Source: Synechococcus sp. HK05
GTDB taxonomy: Bacteria; Cyanobacteriota; Cyanobacteriia; PCC-6307; Cyanobiaceae
DNA length: 64,000 nt
Direction of reading: 5' to 3'
Assembly: GCF_019104765.1 (NCBI RefSeq)
Contig: NZ_JAHRXJ010000004.1
Coordinates: 248,001 to 312,000, forward strand
The translations under genes were made by a program, and so were the position numbers. Every line of letters begins with the position of its first letter. Position 1 is the stretch's first letter. The notes under the pieces are model-generated. The model was not told where the DNA came from. It worked only from the letters and a program-made list of their open reading frames with translations, and made no database searches. Positions 52,214-62,296 of this stretch are shown piece after piece.

Positions 52214-53323
52214 GTGACGGCAGCCCCCTCTTCGCAGCGTCCCCTCGGCGTGGCCCTGGTGGGCCTTGGCTTCGGCGAAAAGGTGCACCTGCCAGCCCTG
52301 AGGGATTGCCCCCTCACCGAACCGGTGGCCCTCTGGCACCACCGGCCTGAGCGGCTCGAACAGGCCTGTGCCGCCACGGGGTTAGCGGGTTTCACCAGCT
52401 TCGACGCACTACTGGCGGATGCCCGCGTGGATGCGCTGGTGATCGCCACCCCGCCCGAGCCCCGTTTCGCCCTCGCCCAGGCCGCGATCGCCGCCGGTAA
52501 GCACCTGCTGCTGGAGAAACCGGTGGCCCTGGAGGCCCCCCAGATTGAAGAGCTGCAACGCCAGGCCCTCAGCGCTGGGGTGAGCGTGGGGGTGGATTTC
52601 GAATACCGCGCCGTGCCGGCCTTCATGCAACTGGCGGCCCTGCTGCAGCAAGGCGTGATCGGCACCCCCTGGCTGGTGAAGCTGGATTGGCTGATGGGCA
52701 GCCGCGCCGACGCCAGCCGTCCCTGGAATTGGTACTCGCAGCGCGCGGCCGGCGGCGGGGTGCTGGGCTCCCTCGGCACCCACGCCTTCGACACCCTGCA
52801 TTGGCTGATCGGTCCAGCCCGGCAGGTGAGCTGCCTGCGCAGCATGGCCATTCCCCATCGCCCCCTGGCCGATGGCAGCGGCCGACTGGCGGCGGTGGAT
52901 GCCGAAGACATCGCCCTGCTGCAGCTGGAGCTCGAAACCGCCCAAGGCCAGAGCCTGCCGGCCCAGGTGAGCCTGGCGTCGGTGACCCGACCCGGGCGGG
53001 GCTACTGGATTGAGGTGTACGGCAGCGAAGGCAGCCTGGTGCTCGGCTCCGGCAACCAGAGCGACTACGTGCACGGCTTCCAGCTCTGGCGCTCCAGCCC
53101 CGACGGAACGCGCGAGGAGATCAGCCCCGATCCGCAGCTGGCCTTCAGCCACACCTGGCCCGATGGCCGGGTGGCCCCGGTGCGGCGCCTGATCCAGTGG
53201 TGGGCTGAAGCAGCCCTCGAGCAACGGCCCATGCGCCCGGGGTTGAGCGAGGCGGTGCACAGCCAGCTGATCTGCGACCGAGCCCTGCAAGCCGCCGACA
53301 GCGGCATCCGCCAGCCGATTTAA
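52214..53323 (+). CDS. Gfo/Idh/MocA-family oxidoreductase, 369 aa
   Basis: NAD(P)-dependent sugar or cyclitol oxidoreductase. Rossmann part: GVALVGLGFGEKVHLPAL, VDALVIATPPEPRFALAQAAI and the signature KHLLLEKPVALEAPQIEEL with the catalytic lysine of EKP. C-terminal domain: VGVDFEYRAVPAFMQL, GGGVLGSLGTHAFDTLHWL. GTG 52214 starts right before the Rossmann strand. Substrate unknown. Confidence 0.85.
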   Translation: MTAAPSSQRPLGVALVGLGFGEKVHLPALRDCPLTEPVALWHHRPERLEQACAATGLAGFTSFDALLADARVDALVIATPPEPRFALAQAAIAAGKHLLLEKPVALEAPQIEELQRQALSAGVSVGVDFEYRAVPAFMQLAALLQQGVIGTPWLVKLDWLMGSRADASRPWNWYSQRAAGGGVLGSLGTHAFDTLHWLIGPARQVSCLRSMAIPHRPLADGSGRLAAVDAEDIALLQLELETAQGQSLPAQVSLASVTRPGRGYWIEVYGSEGSLVLGSGNQSDYVHGFQLWRSSPDGTREEISPDPQLAFSHTWPDGRVAPVRRLIQWWAEAALEQRPMRPGLSEAVHSQLICDRALQAADSGIRQPI

Positions 53324-53374
53324 CCGAAAAAGGCGCCAGTTAGGATCGCCCGCATTCACTCTCCCGGTGTCCCC

Positions 53375-54448
53375 ATGGCGCTCGTCCCGCTTCGGCTGCT
53401 GCTCGACCACGCCGCTGAAAACGGCTACGGCATCCCTGCTTTCAACGTGAACAACCTGGAGCAGGTGCAGTCGATCATGGAGGCGGCCTACGAGACCGAC
53501 TCCCCGGTGATCCTGCAGGCCTCCCGCGGCGCCCGTCAGTACGCCGGTGAGAACTTCCTGCGCCACCTGATCCTGGCTGCCGTGGAAACCTATCCCGACA
53601 TCCCGGTTGTGATGCACCAGGACCACGGCAATAGCCCCGCCACCTGCTTCGGTGCCGCCGCCAACGGCTTCACCTCGGTGATGATGGACGGCTCGCTGAT
53701 GGCCGACGCCAAGACCCCCGCCAGCTACGAGTACAACGTGGCTGTAACCAAGGAAGTGGTGGATGTGGCCCACGCCATCGGCGTGAGCGTGGAAGGTGAG
53801 CTGGGCTGCCTGGGCTCCCTGGAAACCGGCATGGGCGAGGCCGAGGACGGCCACGGTTTCGAAGGCAAGCTCGACCACAGCCAGCTGCTCACCGATCCCG
53901 CTGAGGCTGCCGACTTCGTGGCCAAGACCAAGGTGGATGCCCTGGCCATTGCCATCGGCACCAGCCACGGCGCTTACAAGTTCACCCGCAAGCCCACCGG
54001 CGAAGTGCTGGCCATCAGCCGCATCGCTGAAATCCACAAGGCCATCCCCAACACCCACCTGGTGATGCACGGCTCCTCCTCGGTGCCCCAGGAGTGGCTC
54101 GACATGATCAACAAGTTCGGTGGTGCCATCCCCGAGACCTACGGCGTGCCCGTGGAAGAAATCCAGGAAGGCATCCGCAACGGCGTGCGCAAGGTGAACA
54201 TCGACACCGACAACCGCCTCGCCTTCACCGCCGCTGTGCGTGAAGCTGCCGCTAAGGATCCCGCCAACTTCGATCCCCGCCACTTCAACAAGCCCGCCCG
54301 GGCCTACATGAAGCAGGTGTGCCTCGATCGTTACCAGCAGTTCTGGTGTGCCGGCAACGCCAGCAAGATCAAGCAGCGCGACATCAACTACTACGCCGGT
54401 CTGTACGCCAAGGGCGAACTCGACCCCAAGACCGCTGTCGCCGCCTGA
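53375..54448 (+). CDS. fba: Fructose-bisphosphate aldolase, class II (Calvin-cycle type), 357 aa
   Basis: Metal-dependent aldolase acting on FBP and sedoheptulose-bisphosphate. [37 protein letters not shown] (first zinc His/catalytic Asp), [33 protein letters not shown] and [13 protein letters not shown] provide zinc ligands and phosphate loop; [16 protein letters not shown] is the typical ending. Followed by a strong terminator. Confidence 0.95.
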   Translation: MALVPLRLLLDHAAENGYGIPAFNVNNLEQVQSIMEAAYETDSPVILQASRGARQYAGENFLRHLILAAVETYPDIPVVMHQDHGNSPATCFGAAANGFTSVMMDGSLMADAKTPASYEYNVAVTKEVVDVAHAIGVSVEGELGCLGSLETGMGEAEDGHGFEGKLDHSQLLTDPAEAADFVAKTKVDALAIAIGTSHGAYKFTRKPTGEVLAISRIAEIHKAIPNTHLVMHGSSSVPQEWLDMINKFGGAIPETYGVPVEEIQEGIRNGVRKVNIDTDNRLAFTAAVREAAAKDPANFDPRHFNKPARAYMKQVCLDRYQQFWCAGNASKIKQRDINYYAGLYAKGELDPKTAVAA

Positions 54449-54469
54449 TCAGCGCCAAGCACGGATTGC

Positions 54470-54494
54470 AAGGGGCCTAACGGCCCCTTTTTTT
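54470..54494 (+). terminator. Strong intrinsic terminator after aldolase
   Basis: AAGGGGCC (54470-54477), loop TAAC, GGCCCCTT (54482-54489) with a run of seven T residues through 54494. It ends the aldolase transcript and separates it from the convergent UPF0182 gene. The best terminator in the window. Confidence 0.9.
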
Positions 54495-54502
54495 GTGCCC
54501 AC

Positions 54503-57412
54503 TTAAGGCAGCGGTAAGGCGGAGGCTGGATCCGGCAAGGTGAGGGCCTGAGGCCGTGGTTGCACCGCCACAAGCTGCTCTAGTGCCTCATCGAGGTTGC
54601 GCTCCATCACGAAGCGCCGGCCATCGGTCACCACCACCCGCACCAGCGTGGGCAGACCGTTGTTATTGCTCTGCAGGTAGATGGGCTCCACATAGAGCAG
54701 CCCTTTGCCCACCGGCAGCACCAGCAAATTGCCCCGGATCAGGGTGGACCCACCACGGTTCCACAGGCCGAACTGATAGCTGATCGCCGGGTCCTGCTCA
54801 ATCAGGGCAGACACCTGCTGGGGCCCGAGCAGTAGCCGCTGCTGCGGGAAGCGGGCGAGCAACAGCTCGCCGTAATTGGGGGTGTCGTTGCGGGCCGCCA
54901 GCCACCCCACCATGTTGGCGCGGCGCAGCGGCGTGAACGGCAACAACAGCACGAACTCCGGGCGCGCCTCCCCCGGAAGCTGCATCGTCACGTGATACGG
55001 CCGCACAGGCGCGTTGCTGTCGCCGTAGATCTCCTGAGGGATCGCCCACACGTCGTCACCGTTGTAGAAGGTGCGCACGTCGGTGACGTGGTACCGGAGT
55101 AACCGCTCGGCCTGCACCTGGAACTGGCTCTGGGGCACCTGAATGTGGGCCAGCAACTCCGGCGGCATCGCCGAGAGCGGTTTGAACAGATCCGGGAAGG
55201 CCCGCTTCCAGGTGCGCAGCACCGGGTCGGTGGGATCGCTCACATAGAGCCACACATGGCCGTTGTAGGCATCCACCACCGCCTTCACCGGATTGCGGAA
55301 ATAGCGGATGCCGCTGGGGTTGGGATCGGAATAGGGATAGCTGCGGCTCACGGTGAAACCATCCAGCAGCCAGTACTGGTGATGGTCGTTCTTGAAGCCC
55401 GGCACGCCGTTCACCCGGGCGGTCACCAGGTAAGGCTTGCTCTCGAACCGCAGGAAGGGGGCCAGGGCCGTGAGCCGCTCATTCACCTGGCGGCGCATCA
55501 GCAGGCGCGAATCCGGTGTGAGCGAACCGGTGAACAGCAGCCGCGGCTCCCAGAGGTAGAGCGCCGCCATCACCCGATCCAGCGGCCCATGGATCGGCAC
55601 GCCCGCTAGCCCGTCGTAATGGGAGTAAACGTTGAGATCGCCCTCTGGGTAATCAAACTCGCGCACCTCGGTGGGAGCGATGGCGTAGGGGGCGCGATCG
55701 GAGGCGAAATAGAGCTTGGGGCGACCCACCGGCAGGGCGCGCTGGGCCTGCGCATCACTGATACCCAATTGCGGTATGCCCTGCACCTTGCCGCTGCGCC
55801 CCAGATCCTTCACGAAATAGAGCGGCAACCCATCGGGGGCGGAGGCATTCACCGTGGACACGGTGAAGCCATAGCCATGGGTAAACACCAGATGGCGGTT
55901 CAGCCAGGTGCGCGAGTTCTTGGCCAGGGCAGAGCTATCGAGCTCGCGGGCGGCGATCAGCACCTGCTGCTTGCCCTGGCGCTCCGGATCGGCGTTGAGC
56001 GGGTAGCGATCGACCGCTGCCGAGGGGAAGCGGTAGTAGAGGCGAAGCTGCTGCAGCTGCCGGTTCGCCTCCAGCAGAGGTCCGCTGTCCCAGAGGCGCA
56101 CATTGGCGAGGGTGCCGGGCGCCGCCTTCAGATCCGCCTGGGTGAGCGCTTGGCGCGGAGCCAGATCCACCTCACGCACGGCCTCCAGGCCAAAGGCACG
56201 GCGGGTAGCGGCAATGGTGCGCTTGAGATACGGAGTTTCCAGCACCAGCTCCCGCGGCTGCACCCAGATGCGCTGCACCACCGGCGCCACAACCCACTCC
56301 GCAAACGGCACCAGAGCGGTGGTGGAGAGCAGCGGCAGCAGCACACCGCGGCGCAGCCAGCGGCGCGGAATCGGCACCAGCAAACCGATCCCGGTGAGCA
56401 GCAACAGCAATGCCAAGAGCAGGCGCAGCGGCAGCCGTACATGCAGATCCACGAAGCCGGCACCGGCGGCCACACCGCTGCCGTGCAGCATCAGATCAAA
56501 GGGAGCCAGGGCATTGCTGAGGGCCGCCATCAGCGCCAGCACCGCCAACTGGGGTTGCAGCACCCGCTGCTGTTCGCGGCTGAGGCCTGGGAAACGCAAC
56601 TCCGAAAGGCTGTTGCCCTCGCTGAACGTGAGCCAGAGGCAGCCGGCCAGTCCCACCAGGCCCTGCACCAGCACCACGCTCACCAGCAGATGCAGCGCCG
56701 GCAGCCGCAGCACCGTGAAGCTCAGATCAAAGCCGGTGAGGGGATCCGATTCACCAAATGGAACGGCCAACAGGGCGGGCAGCCAGAGGCTCCAGCCACG
56801 GGCCACGGCCGTGGCCGAACCCGCCAGGGCGGCCGCCAGCGCCACCCGCAGGCTTGTGTAGGGCCAGATCAGCAACAGCGGCAGCAAGGCCGCCGCCAAC
56901 CCCAGGAACAACCAGGGGGGCAGATCCGCCAGCACTGGAATCCAGGTGATCACATCACCGCTGAAGGGAGCGGCGATCAGATCGCTCGCCTGAACCATCA
57001 GATAGGTGAGCCCGCCAGCCAGCAGCAGCAACAGCAGGGCGAACAGGCTCACCAGCAGCGGCGGCCCGAGCGGCACCAGGGGGTCGGCGGGCAGGGGTTT
57101 GCGGGCGGCCTGCTGGCGCAGCCGCCAGCAGCGCTGCAGCTGCTGCAACTGCAGCGGCACGCCAAGCCCGAACACCAGCGCGAAGGCGAGCAGTTGGAGC
57201 AGCCAACGGCGCATCACCACCGACTGGCTCTGGAACTGCGCAAACCACTGGGCTTCGATCACCAGCCGCGGCAGCAGCACCACCAACCCCAGCGCAATCG
57301 CCAGCCAGCCCAGCCAGCGCAGACCCCGTTTGAGGGCGTTAACGGAAAGCCGCAAGGAGGGAACCGTGCACAGGCCGAGGCTAGGCAGCCGCACCGATGG
57401 GTCAAGGCGCAA
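54503..57412 (-). CDS. UPF0182 family membrane protein, 969 aa
   Basis: UPF0182 proteins are large bacterial membrane proteins of unknown function. The N-terminal third has about seven membrane helices (for example WLGWLAIALGLVVLLP, LLQLLAFALVFGLGV, SLFALLLLLLAGGLTYLM); the rest is a large exported domain with the family landmarks NVRLWDSGPL, THGYGFTVSTVN, PRLYFA-like KLYFASD, YSHYDGLAGVPI and RRANMVGWLAARND. The start is uncertain: TTG 57412 gives the track length, GTG 57394 is an alternative. Divergent from thrC. Confidence 0.9.
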   Translation of the reverse strand: MRLDPSVRLPSLGLCTVPSLRLSVNALKRGLRWLGWLAIALGLVVLLPRLVIEAQWFAQFQSQSVVMRRWLLQLLAFALVFGLGVPLQLQQLQRCWRLRQQAARKPLPADPLVPLGPPLLVSLFALLLLLLAGGLTYLMVQASDLIAAPFSGDVITWIPVLADLPPWLFLGLAAALLPLLLIWPYTSLRVALAAALAGSATAVARGWSLWLPALLAVPFGESDPLTGFDLSFTVLRLPALHLLVSVVLVQGLVGLAGCLWLTFSEGNSLSELRFPGLSREQQRVLQPQLAVLALMAALSNALAPFDLMLHGSGVAAGAGFVDLHVRLPLRLLLALLLLLTGIGLLVPIPRRWLRRGVLLPLLSTTALVPFAEWVVAPVVQRIWVQPRELVLETPYLKRTIAATRRAFGLEAVREVDLAPRQALTQADLKAAPGTLANVRLWDSGPLLEANRQLQQLRLYYRFPSAAVDRYPLNADPERQGKQQVLIAARELDSSALAKNSRTWLNRHLVFTHGYGFTVSTVNASAPDGLPLYFVKDLGRSGKVQGIPQLGISDAQAQRALPVGRPKLYFASDRAPYAIAPTEVREFDYPEGDLNVYSHYDGLAGVPIHGPLDRVMAALYLWEPRLLFTGSLTPDSRLLMRRQVNERLTALAPFLRFESKPYLVTARVNGVPGFKNDHHQYWLLDGFTVSRSYPYSDPNPSGIRYFRNPVKAVVDAYNGHVWLYVSDPTDPVLRTWKRAFPDLFKPLSAMPPELLAHIQVPQSQFQVQAERLLRYHVTDVRTFYNGDDVWAIPQEIYGDSNAPVRPYHVTMQLPGEARPEFVLLLPFTPLRRANMVGWLAARNDTPNYGELLLARFPQQRLLLGPQQVSALIEQDPAISYQFGLWNRGGSTLIRGNLLVLPVGKGLLYVEPIYLQSNNNGLPTLVRVVVTDGRRFVMERNLDEALEQLVAVQPRPQALTLPDPASALPLP

Positions 57413-57495
57413 GGCGCCGCCCAGACAAGCCGGTGCGATACCCGACTACGCAGATCGGGTTTTATTCGGAGCGGCGAACAGCGCTGCTAGCTTCC

Positions 57496-58797
57496 ATGCA
57501 CCTCAACGGTGAGATCGTGACGGCGACCCTTTCCCTCTCCACCCTCGGCCCCACCTTCACCGGGCTGAAGTGCAAGGAATGCGGCCAGCCCTACGAAGCT
57601 GGTGCCCGCCACGTCTGTGAAGACGTGTGCTTCGGGCCGCTGGAAGTGGTCTACGACTACGAAGCGATCAAGAGCCGCGTCAGCCGCGCCACGATCGAAG
57701 CCGGCCCCGCTTCGATCTGGCGCTACCGCGAGTTTCTGCCCATCGAGGGCGACCCGATCGATGTGGGCACCGGCTTCACACCGCTGCTCAAGGCCAACAA
57801 CCTGGCCAAGCGCCTGGGCCTCAAGAGCCTTTACATCAAGAACGACGGCGTGAACATGCCGACGCTCTCCTTCAAGGACCGCGTGGTGAGCGTGGCCCTC
57901 ACCCGTGCCCGCGAGCTTGGCTTCAAAACGGTGAGCTGCGCCTCCACCGGCAACCTAGCCAACTCCACCGCCGCCATCGCCGCCCACGCCGGCCTTGATT
58001 GCTGCGTGTTCATCCCCAGCGATCTGGAGCTGGGCAAGGTGCTCGGCACCCTCATCTACAACCCCACCTTGATGGCGGTGAAGGGCAACTACGACCAGGT
58101 GAACCGCCTGTGCTCGGAGGTGGCCAACACCTACGGCTGGGGCTTCGTGAACATCAACCTGCGCCCCTACTACTCCGAAGGCTCCAAGACCCTCGGCTAC
58201 GAGGTGATCGAACAGCTGGGCTGGGAACTGCCCGACCACATCGTGGCGCCCCTGGCCTCCGGCTCCCTGTTCACCAAGATCCGCAAGGGCTTTGATGAAT
58301 TCATCAAGTGCGGCCTGGTGGAGGAGAAGGCCGTGCGCTTCAGCGGCGCCCAGGCTGAGGGCTGCAACCCCATCGCCACCGCCTTCCGCGAAGGCCGCGA
58401 CTTCATCACCCCGGTGAAGCCCAATACCATCGCCAAGTCGATCGCGATCGGCAACCCGGCCGATGGCCCCTACGCCATCGACATTGCCAATCGCACCGGC
58501 GGCAGCATCGCCGATGTGACCGATGCCGAAATCATCGACGGCATCAAGCTCCTGGCCGAAACCGAGGGCGTGTTCACCGAAACCGCTGGTGGCACCACGA
58601 TCGCGGTGCTCAAGAAGCTGGTGGAGCAGGGCAAGATCAACCCAGAAGAGCGCACGGTGGCCTACATCACCGGCAATGGTCTGAAGACCACCGAAGCGGT
58701 GGTCGACCACATCGGCCAGCCCTACACGATCGAAGCCCAGCTCGACAGCTTCAACGCCGCCTGGCAGCAAGCCCAAGCCGATCACGGCCAGGCCTGA
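57496..58797 (+). CDS. thrC: Threonine synthase, 433 aa
   Basis: PLP enzyme converting O-phosphohomoserine to threonine. An N-terminal zinc-ribbon-like segment (GLKCKECGQPYEAGARHVCE) precedes YIKNDGVNMPTLSFKDRVV, with the PLP lysine in SFKDR, CASTGNLANSTAAIAAHAG and VAPLASGSLFTKIRKGF, the phosphate loop. ATG 57496 is chosen; GTG 57517 also fits. Followed after 43 bases by a MoaD/ThiS-like carrier, an association seen in several bacteria. Confidence 0.95.
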   Translation: MHLNGEIVTATLSLSTLGPTFTGLKCKECGQPYEAGARHVCEDVCFGPLEVVYDYEAIKSRVSRATIEAGPASIWRYREFLPIEGDPIDVGTGFTPLLKANNLAKRLGLKSLYIKNDGVNMPTLSFKDRVVSVALTRARELGFKTVSCASTGNLANSTAAIAAHAGLDCCVFIPSDLELGKVLGTLIYNPTLMAVKGNYDQVNRLCSEVANTYGWGFVNINLRPYYSEGSKTLGYEVIEQLGWELPDHIVAPLASGSLFTKIRKGFDEFIKCGLVEEKAVRFSGAQAEGCNPIATAFREGRDFITPVKPNTIAKSIAIGNPADGPYAIDIANRTGGSIADVTDAEIIDGIKLLAETEGVFTETAGGTTIAVLKKLVEQGKINPEERTVAYITGNGLKTTEAVVDHIGQPYTIEAQLDSFNAAWQQAQADHGQA

Positions 58798-58840
58798 TCC
58801 TTAACCCAACCCAATCCCCGTTCCCGACAATTCACCCGCG

Positions 58841-59116
58841 ATGGCCGTTCAGGTTCTGATCCCCACCCCGCTTCAGAAGTTCACCAACGACGAGGCCAGC
58901 GTTGAGCTGGAGGCCACCAGCGTCGACGCCCTAGTGGACGCGCTCGACAGTCGCTATCCCGGCCTGAAAGGCCGCCTCTGCGATGAGGGCGGCAAGCTGC
59001 GCCGCTTCCTCAACGTGTACGTGAACAGCGAAGACATTCGCTTCCTCGACAACCAAGCCACCGCCCTCAAGGACGGTGATGAAGTGAGCATCGTTCCTGC
59101 TGTCGCCGGCGGCTGA
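58841..59116 (+). CDS. MoaD/ThiS-like sulfur-carrier protein, 91 aa
   Basis: Ubiquitin-like fold ending in the di-glycine AVAGG needed for adenylation and thiocarboxylation. [39 protein letters not shown] and [13 protein letters not shown] fit the family. Carriers encoded next to thrC in other bacteria have been linked to sulfur incorporation into amino acids (CysO-like), so this may serve cysteine or methionine synthesis and not molybdopterin (inference). Confidence 0.85.
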   Translation: MAVQVLIPTPLQKFTNDEASVELEATSVDALVDALDSRYPGLKGRLCDEGGKLRRFLNVYVNSEDIRFLDNQATALKDGDEVSIVPAVAGG

Positions 59117-59130
59117 GCCCCGTCGTATCG

Positions 59131-59166
59131 ATTCATGCAGTGCCTGAGGCAGGCGTCTGCATGAAT
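59131..59166 (+). repeat. Long hairpin ATTCATGCAG…CTGCATGAAT
   Basis: Ten-base arms (59131-59140 and 59157-59166) pair perfectly; inside them GCCT/AGGC add four more pairs around a GAGGC loop. The structure is between the carrier gene and the cupin gene, 40 bases before ATG 59207. There is no T-tract, so it may be an operator, mRNA leader or weak terminator. Confidence 0.65.
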
Positions 59167-59206
59167 GACCACTTGCCAGGGCAACATCAATCAGAGGCCT
59201 GAAGCG

Positions 59207-60217
59207 ATGACTCAGACTCCAGATACCCGTATGGCCAACCCGTACTCCGACACGGCTGCTCCCTCGGACACTGTTGTTCCATGGGACCCCTCTGGTCCCG
59301 CAGAAACACACGCGGAGAAGGCGCTGCTGTTTGATTACCGGCAAGCGGCCAACCCGGTGCGACCCGGGCTGACCGAGCCGATTCCTTACCGCTGTTGGGG
59401 GCCTGAGCTCCACAGCAGCGGTCCCAGCGGGGTCATCCCCCTCGACCTCAGCGCTGAGCTTGGGGTCGCCGGTCCCGCCACCAGTCCAGGGCTCGCAGCA
59501 CACTTCATCCGCATCCAGGCGGGTGAAGGGGTGCGTGCCTCCGCCGTGGCCACGAGCTCACTCTTCTATGTGCTCTCCGGCTCGGGCCGTTGCGATAACC
59601 GCGATGCGGACAGCAACACGAGCATCCGCTGGGAGACAGGCGATCTGTTCGTCCTCCCCGCAGGCGGCACACCGCTACTGGAAGCTGACCATGACAGCGT
59701 TCTCTACTGGGTGCACGACGCTCCCTTGCTGCGCTACCTGGGCGTCGCACCCACCACACCCCGCTTTGCACCGACCCACTACCGGGGGGAGTGGCTCCGC
59801 TCGGAGCTGCACAAGCTGGCCGATCAGCCGGGCAGCGAACGGAGCAACCGGCTAGCTCTGCTGCTGGCCAACAAGGATCTTCCCCAAACCCGCACCGTCA
59901 CCCACGTGCTCTGGGCGATGTTCGGCATCGGACCGGCAGGTGCCCGGCAAGCGCCACACCGTCACCAGTCGGTAGCCCTTGATCTGATCGTCGATTGCCA
60001 GCCAGGGGTCTACACCCTGGTCGGCACGGAGCTGAACAGCGATGGCAGCATTCGCAATCCACGCCGGATCGATTGGGAAGCCGGCGGAGCATTCATCACC
60101 CCGCCAGGCCACTGGCACGCCCACGTGAACGAGAGCGATCAGCCCGCCTATCTGCTGCCGATCCAAGACGCCGGCCTCCAGACCTATCTGCGCAGCCTCG
60201 ATATCCGCTTCGCCTGA
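59207..60217 (+). CDS. Bicupin protein (gentisate-dioxygenase-like), 336 aa
   Basis: Two cupin barrels. N-terminal: HFIRIQAGEGVRASAVATSSLFYVLSGSGRCDNRD, lacking the usual metal histidines. C-terminal: HVLWAMFGIGPAGARQAPHRHQSVALDLIVD and ITPPGHWHAHVNES keep H-x-H and a distal His, so this barrel can hold metal. Resembles gentisate 1,2-dioxygenase and related bicupins; a ring-cleaving activity is only possible. ATG 59207 preferred; ATG 59165 would begin inside the hairpin arm. Confidence 0.75.
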   Translation: MTQTPDTRMANPYSDTAAPSDTVVPWDPSGPAETHAEKALLFDYRQAANPVRPGLTEPIPYRCWGPELHSSGPSGVIPLDLSAELGVAGPATSPGLAAHFIRIQAGEGVRASAVATSSLFYVLSGSGRCDNRDADSNTSIRWETGDLFVLPAGGTPLLEADHDSVLYWVHDAPLLRYLGVAPTTPRFAPTHYRGEWLRSELHKLADQPGSERSNRLALLLANKDLPQTRTVTHVLWAMFGIGPAGARQAPHRHQSVALDLIVDCQPGVYTLVGTELNSDGSIRNPRRIDWEAGGAFITPPGHWHAHVNESDQPAYLLPIQDAGLQTYLRSLDIRFA

Positions 60218-60219
60218 GC

Positions 60220-62031
60220 TCAGGCCTGAGCCGGTGTCGCTAGACCTGCGGGGCGCTGCTCGTGGCGCTCCACCAGGGCTGCGAAGGCGTCGCCCTCGAT
60301 CGTTTCACGCTCGATCAGCAGGTTCACCAGCTCATCCATCAGCTCGCGGCGAGGCTGGAGCAGGGCCACCGCCTGCTCCAGCGACTCACGGGCCAATTGC
60401 TGCACCAGGGCATCAATCCGGTTGCCCGTTTCCTGGGAATAGTGGGGCTCAGAGCGCAGCCAATCGCGCCCGAGAAACACCTCCTCACCTGCTCCTTCAA
60501 GCGAGACGGGCCCCAGCGACGAAAAGCCATAGCGGGTGACCATCTCACGGCCGATTCGACTGACCATCTCGAGATCGGAGGAAGCCCCCTGGGTGATCTC
60601 GCTGGGGCCGAACACCACCAGTTCGGCGGCACGGCCACCCATAGCCACCACCATGCGGGCGTGCAAATAGGCCTTGGAGATCAGTCCGGAGTCGAGCACC
60701 TCCTCATCGGGCATGGTGCGGGCAAAGCCGCCAACCCCACCGGCCCGGGGCAGCAACGTCACCTTGTCGAGCCGGTCTGCCGCCGGCAGCAGGGTGGTGA
60801 TCAGGGCATGACCGATCTCGTGATAAGCGATCAGACGCTTTTTGGCGCTGTCCTGCAGGGGTGCCGCGCTGAGGCCCATAGTGATGCGCTCCAGGGCGTC
60901 ACCCATCGCCGCATCGTCAATGCAGCTGCGCTCACGCCGGGCCGTGAGGATCGCAGCTTCGTTGAGCAGGTTGGACAGATCCGCGCCGGAGAAGCCGGGC
61001 GTGCGGCTGGCCCAATCCGCCAGCGACACCTCGGGATCGAGGGGCCGGCTGCGGGCGTGCACCGCCAGGATCGCCTCGCGGCCGCGGCGATCGGGCAGAT
61101 CCACGTGGATGCGGCGATCAAAGCGCCCGGGCCGCATCAGGGCTGTATCCAGCACATCGGGGCGGTTGGTGGCCGCCAGCAGGATCACGCCGGAGTTTTC
61201 GGCGAAACCATCCATCTCGGTGAGCAACTGGTTGAGGGTCTGCTCGCGTTCGTCGTTGCCGCCACCGATACCGGCGCCGCGCTGGCGGCCCACCGCATCG
61301 ATTTCATCAATAAACACGATGCAGGGGGCCTTCTCCTTGGCCTGGCGGAACAGATCGCGCACGCGACTGGCCCCCACCCCCACAAACAACTCCACAAACT
61401 CCGAGGCCGCCATCGAAAAGAAGGGCACCCCGGCTTCTCCGGCAATCGCCTTGGCCAAGAGAGTTTTGCCGGTGCCCGGCGGCCCCACCAGCAGCACGCC
61501 CTTCGGGATCCGCGCCCCCACGGTGGTGAAGCGCTCCGGCTCCTTCAGGAAGGCCACCACCTCCTGCAGCTCTTCCTTGGCTTCCTGGATGCCCGCCACA
61601 TCTTCAAAGCGCACGGGCACGGCTGCTTCGCTCTGCACCATGCGCGCTTTGCTCCGGCCGAAGCCCATGGCCCGATTGGCCACCTGAGCCGAGCGCCGCA
61701 GCAACAGTGCCAGGCCACCGAACAACAACAGCAACAGCAACCCGTTCGAAACCAGGCTGGCCGTGGCCTGGTCTTGCCGCTCATCGCGCACCGTGAGCGG
61801 CACCCGCGCATCTTGAGCGGTGCGCAGCAACACCTGATCGTTGCTGAACACCGGCACCGTGACCTGCTTGCCATCGGTGTAGGTGACCTTCACCTGCCGC
61901 TGGCCAGGGGAGAGGAGCAATTCTTTCACCGATCCAGCCCTGAGCTGTTGAAGCAGCTGGGTGTAACTGGGCTGCGGAGCTCGCGCCTGGCCCAGATCAA
62001 CCGGCAGATCAGAAGAAATGCTGCTGCTCAC
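60220..62031 (-). CDS. ftsH: FtsH-family AAA protease with one predicted membrane segment, 603 aa
   Basis: Membrane-bound zinc protease that removes damaged membrane proteins. Walker [12 protein letters not shown] (to residue 190), Walker B IVFIDEID, second region of homology [20 protein letters not shown], and zinc motif HEIGHA at 404-409. The N-terminal domain (residues 20-90) is followed by one helix (92-111); the first helix of typical FtsH is missing because the GTG start at 62031 is the only one before the divergent rpmF. Similar to the short FtsH4-like forms of picocyanobacteria. Confidence 0.9.
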   Translation of the reverse strand: MSSSISSDLPVDLGQARAPQPSYTQLLQQLRAGSVKELLLSPGQRQVKVTYTDGKQVTVPVFSNDQVLLRTAQDARVPLTVRDERQDQATASLVSNGLLLLLLFGGLALLLRRSAQVANRAMGFGRSKARMVQSEAAVPVRFEDVAGIQEAKEELQEVVAFLKEPERFTTVGARIPKGVLLVGPPGTGKTLLAKAIAGEAGVPFFSMAASEFVELFVGVGASRVRDLFRQAKEKAPCIVFIDEIDAVGRQRGAGIGGGNDEREQTLNQLLTEMDGFAENSGVILLAATNRPDVLDTALMRPGRFDRRIHVDLPDRRGREAILAVHARSRPLDPEVSLADWASRTPGFSGADLSNLLNEAAILTARRERSCIDDAAMGDALERITMGLSAAPLQDSAKKRLIAYHEIGHALITTLLPAADRLDKVTLLPRAGGVGGFARTMPDEEVLDSGLISKAYLHARMVVAMGGRAAELVVFGPSEITQGASSDLEMVSRIGREMVTRYGFSSLGPVSLEGAGEEVFLGRDWLRSEPHYSQETGNRIDALVQQLARESLEQAVALLQPRRELMDELVNLLIERETIEGDAFAALVERHEQRPAGLATPAQA

Positions 62032-62119
62032 GCCGGTCTGAATCTTGGAATTGAGCTTAGCGATTTGACGAAAGGGAAGGCGGCAATGGAAACTCTTGGT
62101 TTGGCTGAAATCAAGCGGG

Positions 62120-62296
62120 ATGGCTGTTCCCAAGAAGAAAACGTCCAAGGGCAAGCGCAACCAGCGCCATGCCACCTGGAAGGGCAAGGCTGCCATTGCC
62201 GCCCAAAAGGCTCTGTCGATTGGTAAGGCCGTGCTGAGTGGCCGCGCCCAGGGCTTCGTCTACCCCGTGGCCGAAGACGAAACCGAGCAGGGCTGA
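62120..62296 (+). CDS. rpmF: 50S ribosomal protein L32, 58 aa
   Basis: [20 protein letters not shown] is the family's N-terminus; the chain is strongly basic and ends in the acidic VAEDETEQG. The zinc cysteines found in some L32 proteins are absent, as usual in cyanobacteria. Divergent from ftsH across 88 bases and overlapping the convergent kinase gene by 37 bases. Confidence 0.95.
   Translation: MAVPKKKTSKGKRNQRHATWKGKAAIAAQKALSIGKAVLSGRAQGFVYPVAEDETEQG

Noticed and set aside
52409-54283. 624-codon open frame on the minus strand
   Set aside because: Antisense to the Gfo/Idh oxidoreductase and aldolase genes; Gly/His/Val-rich shadow.
57441-57465. CCCGA…TCGGG hairpin followed by TTTTATT upstream of thrC
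   Set aside because: Only a five-base-pair stem, and no plus-strand gene precedes it; not supported as a terminator or riboswitch.
55619-57490. 623-codon open frame on the plus strand
   Set aside because: Antisense to UPF0182, Gln/Arg/His-rich shadow composition.
60262-62226. 654-codon open frame on the plus strand
   Set aside because: Antisense to ftsH, whose AAA and zinc-protease motifs are complete on the other strand.
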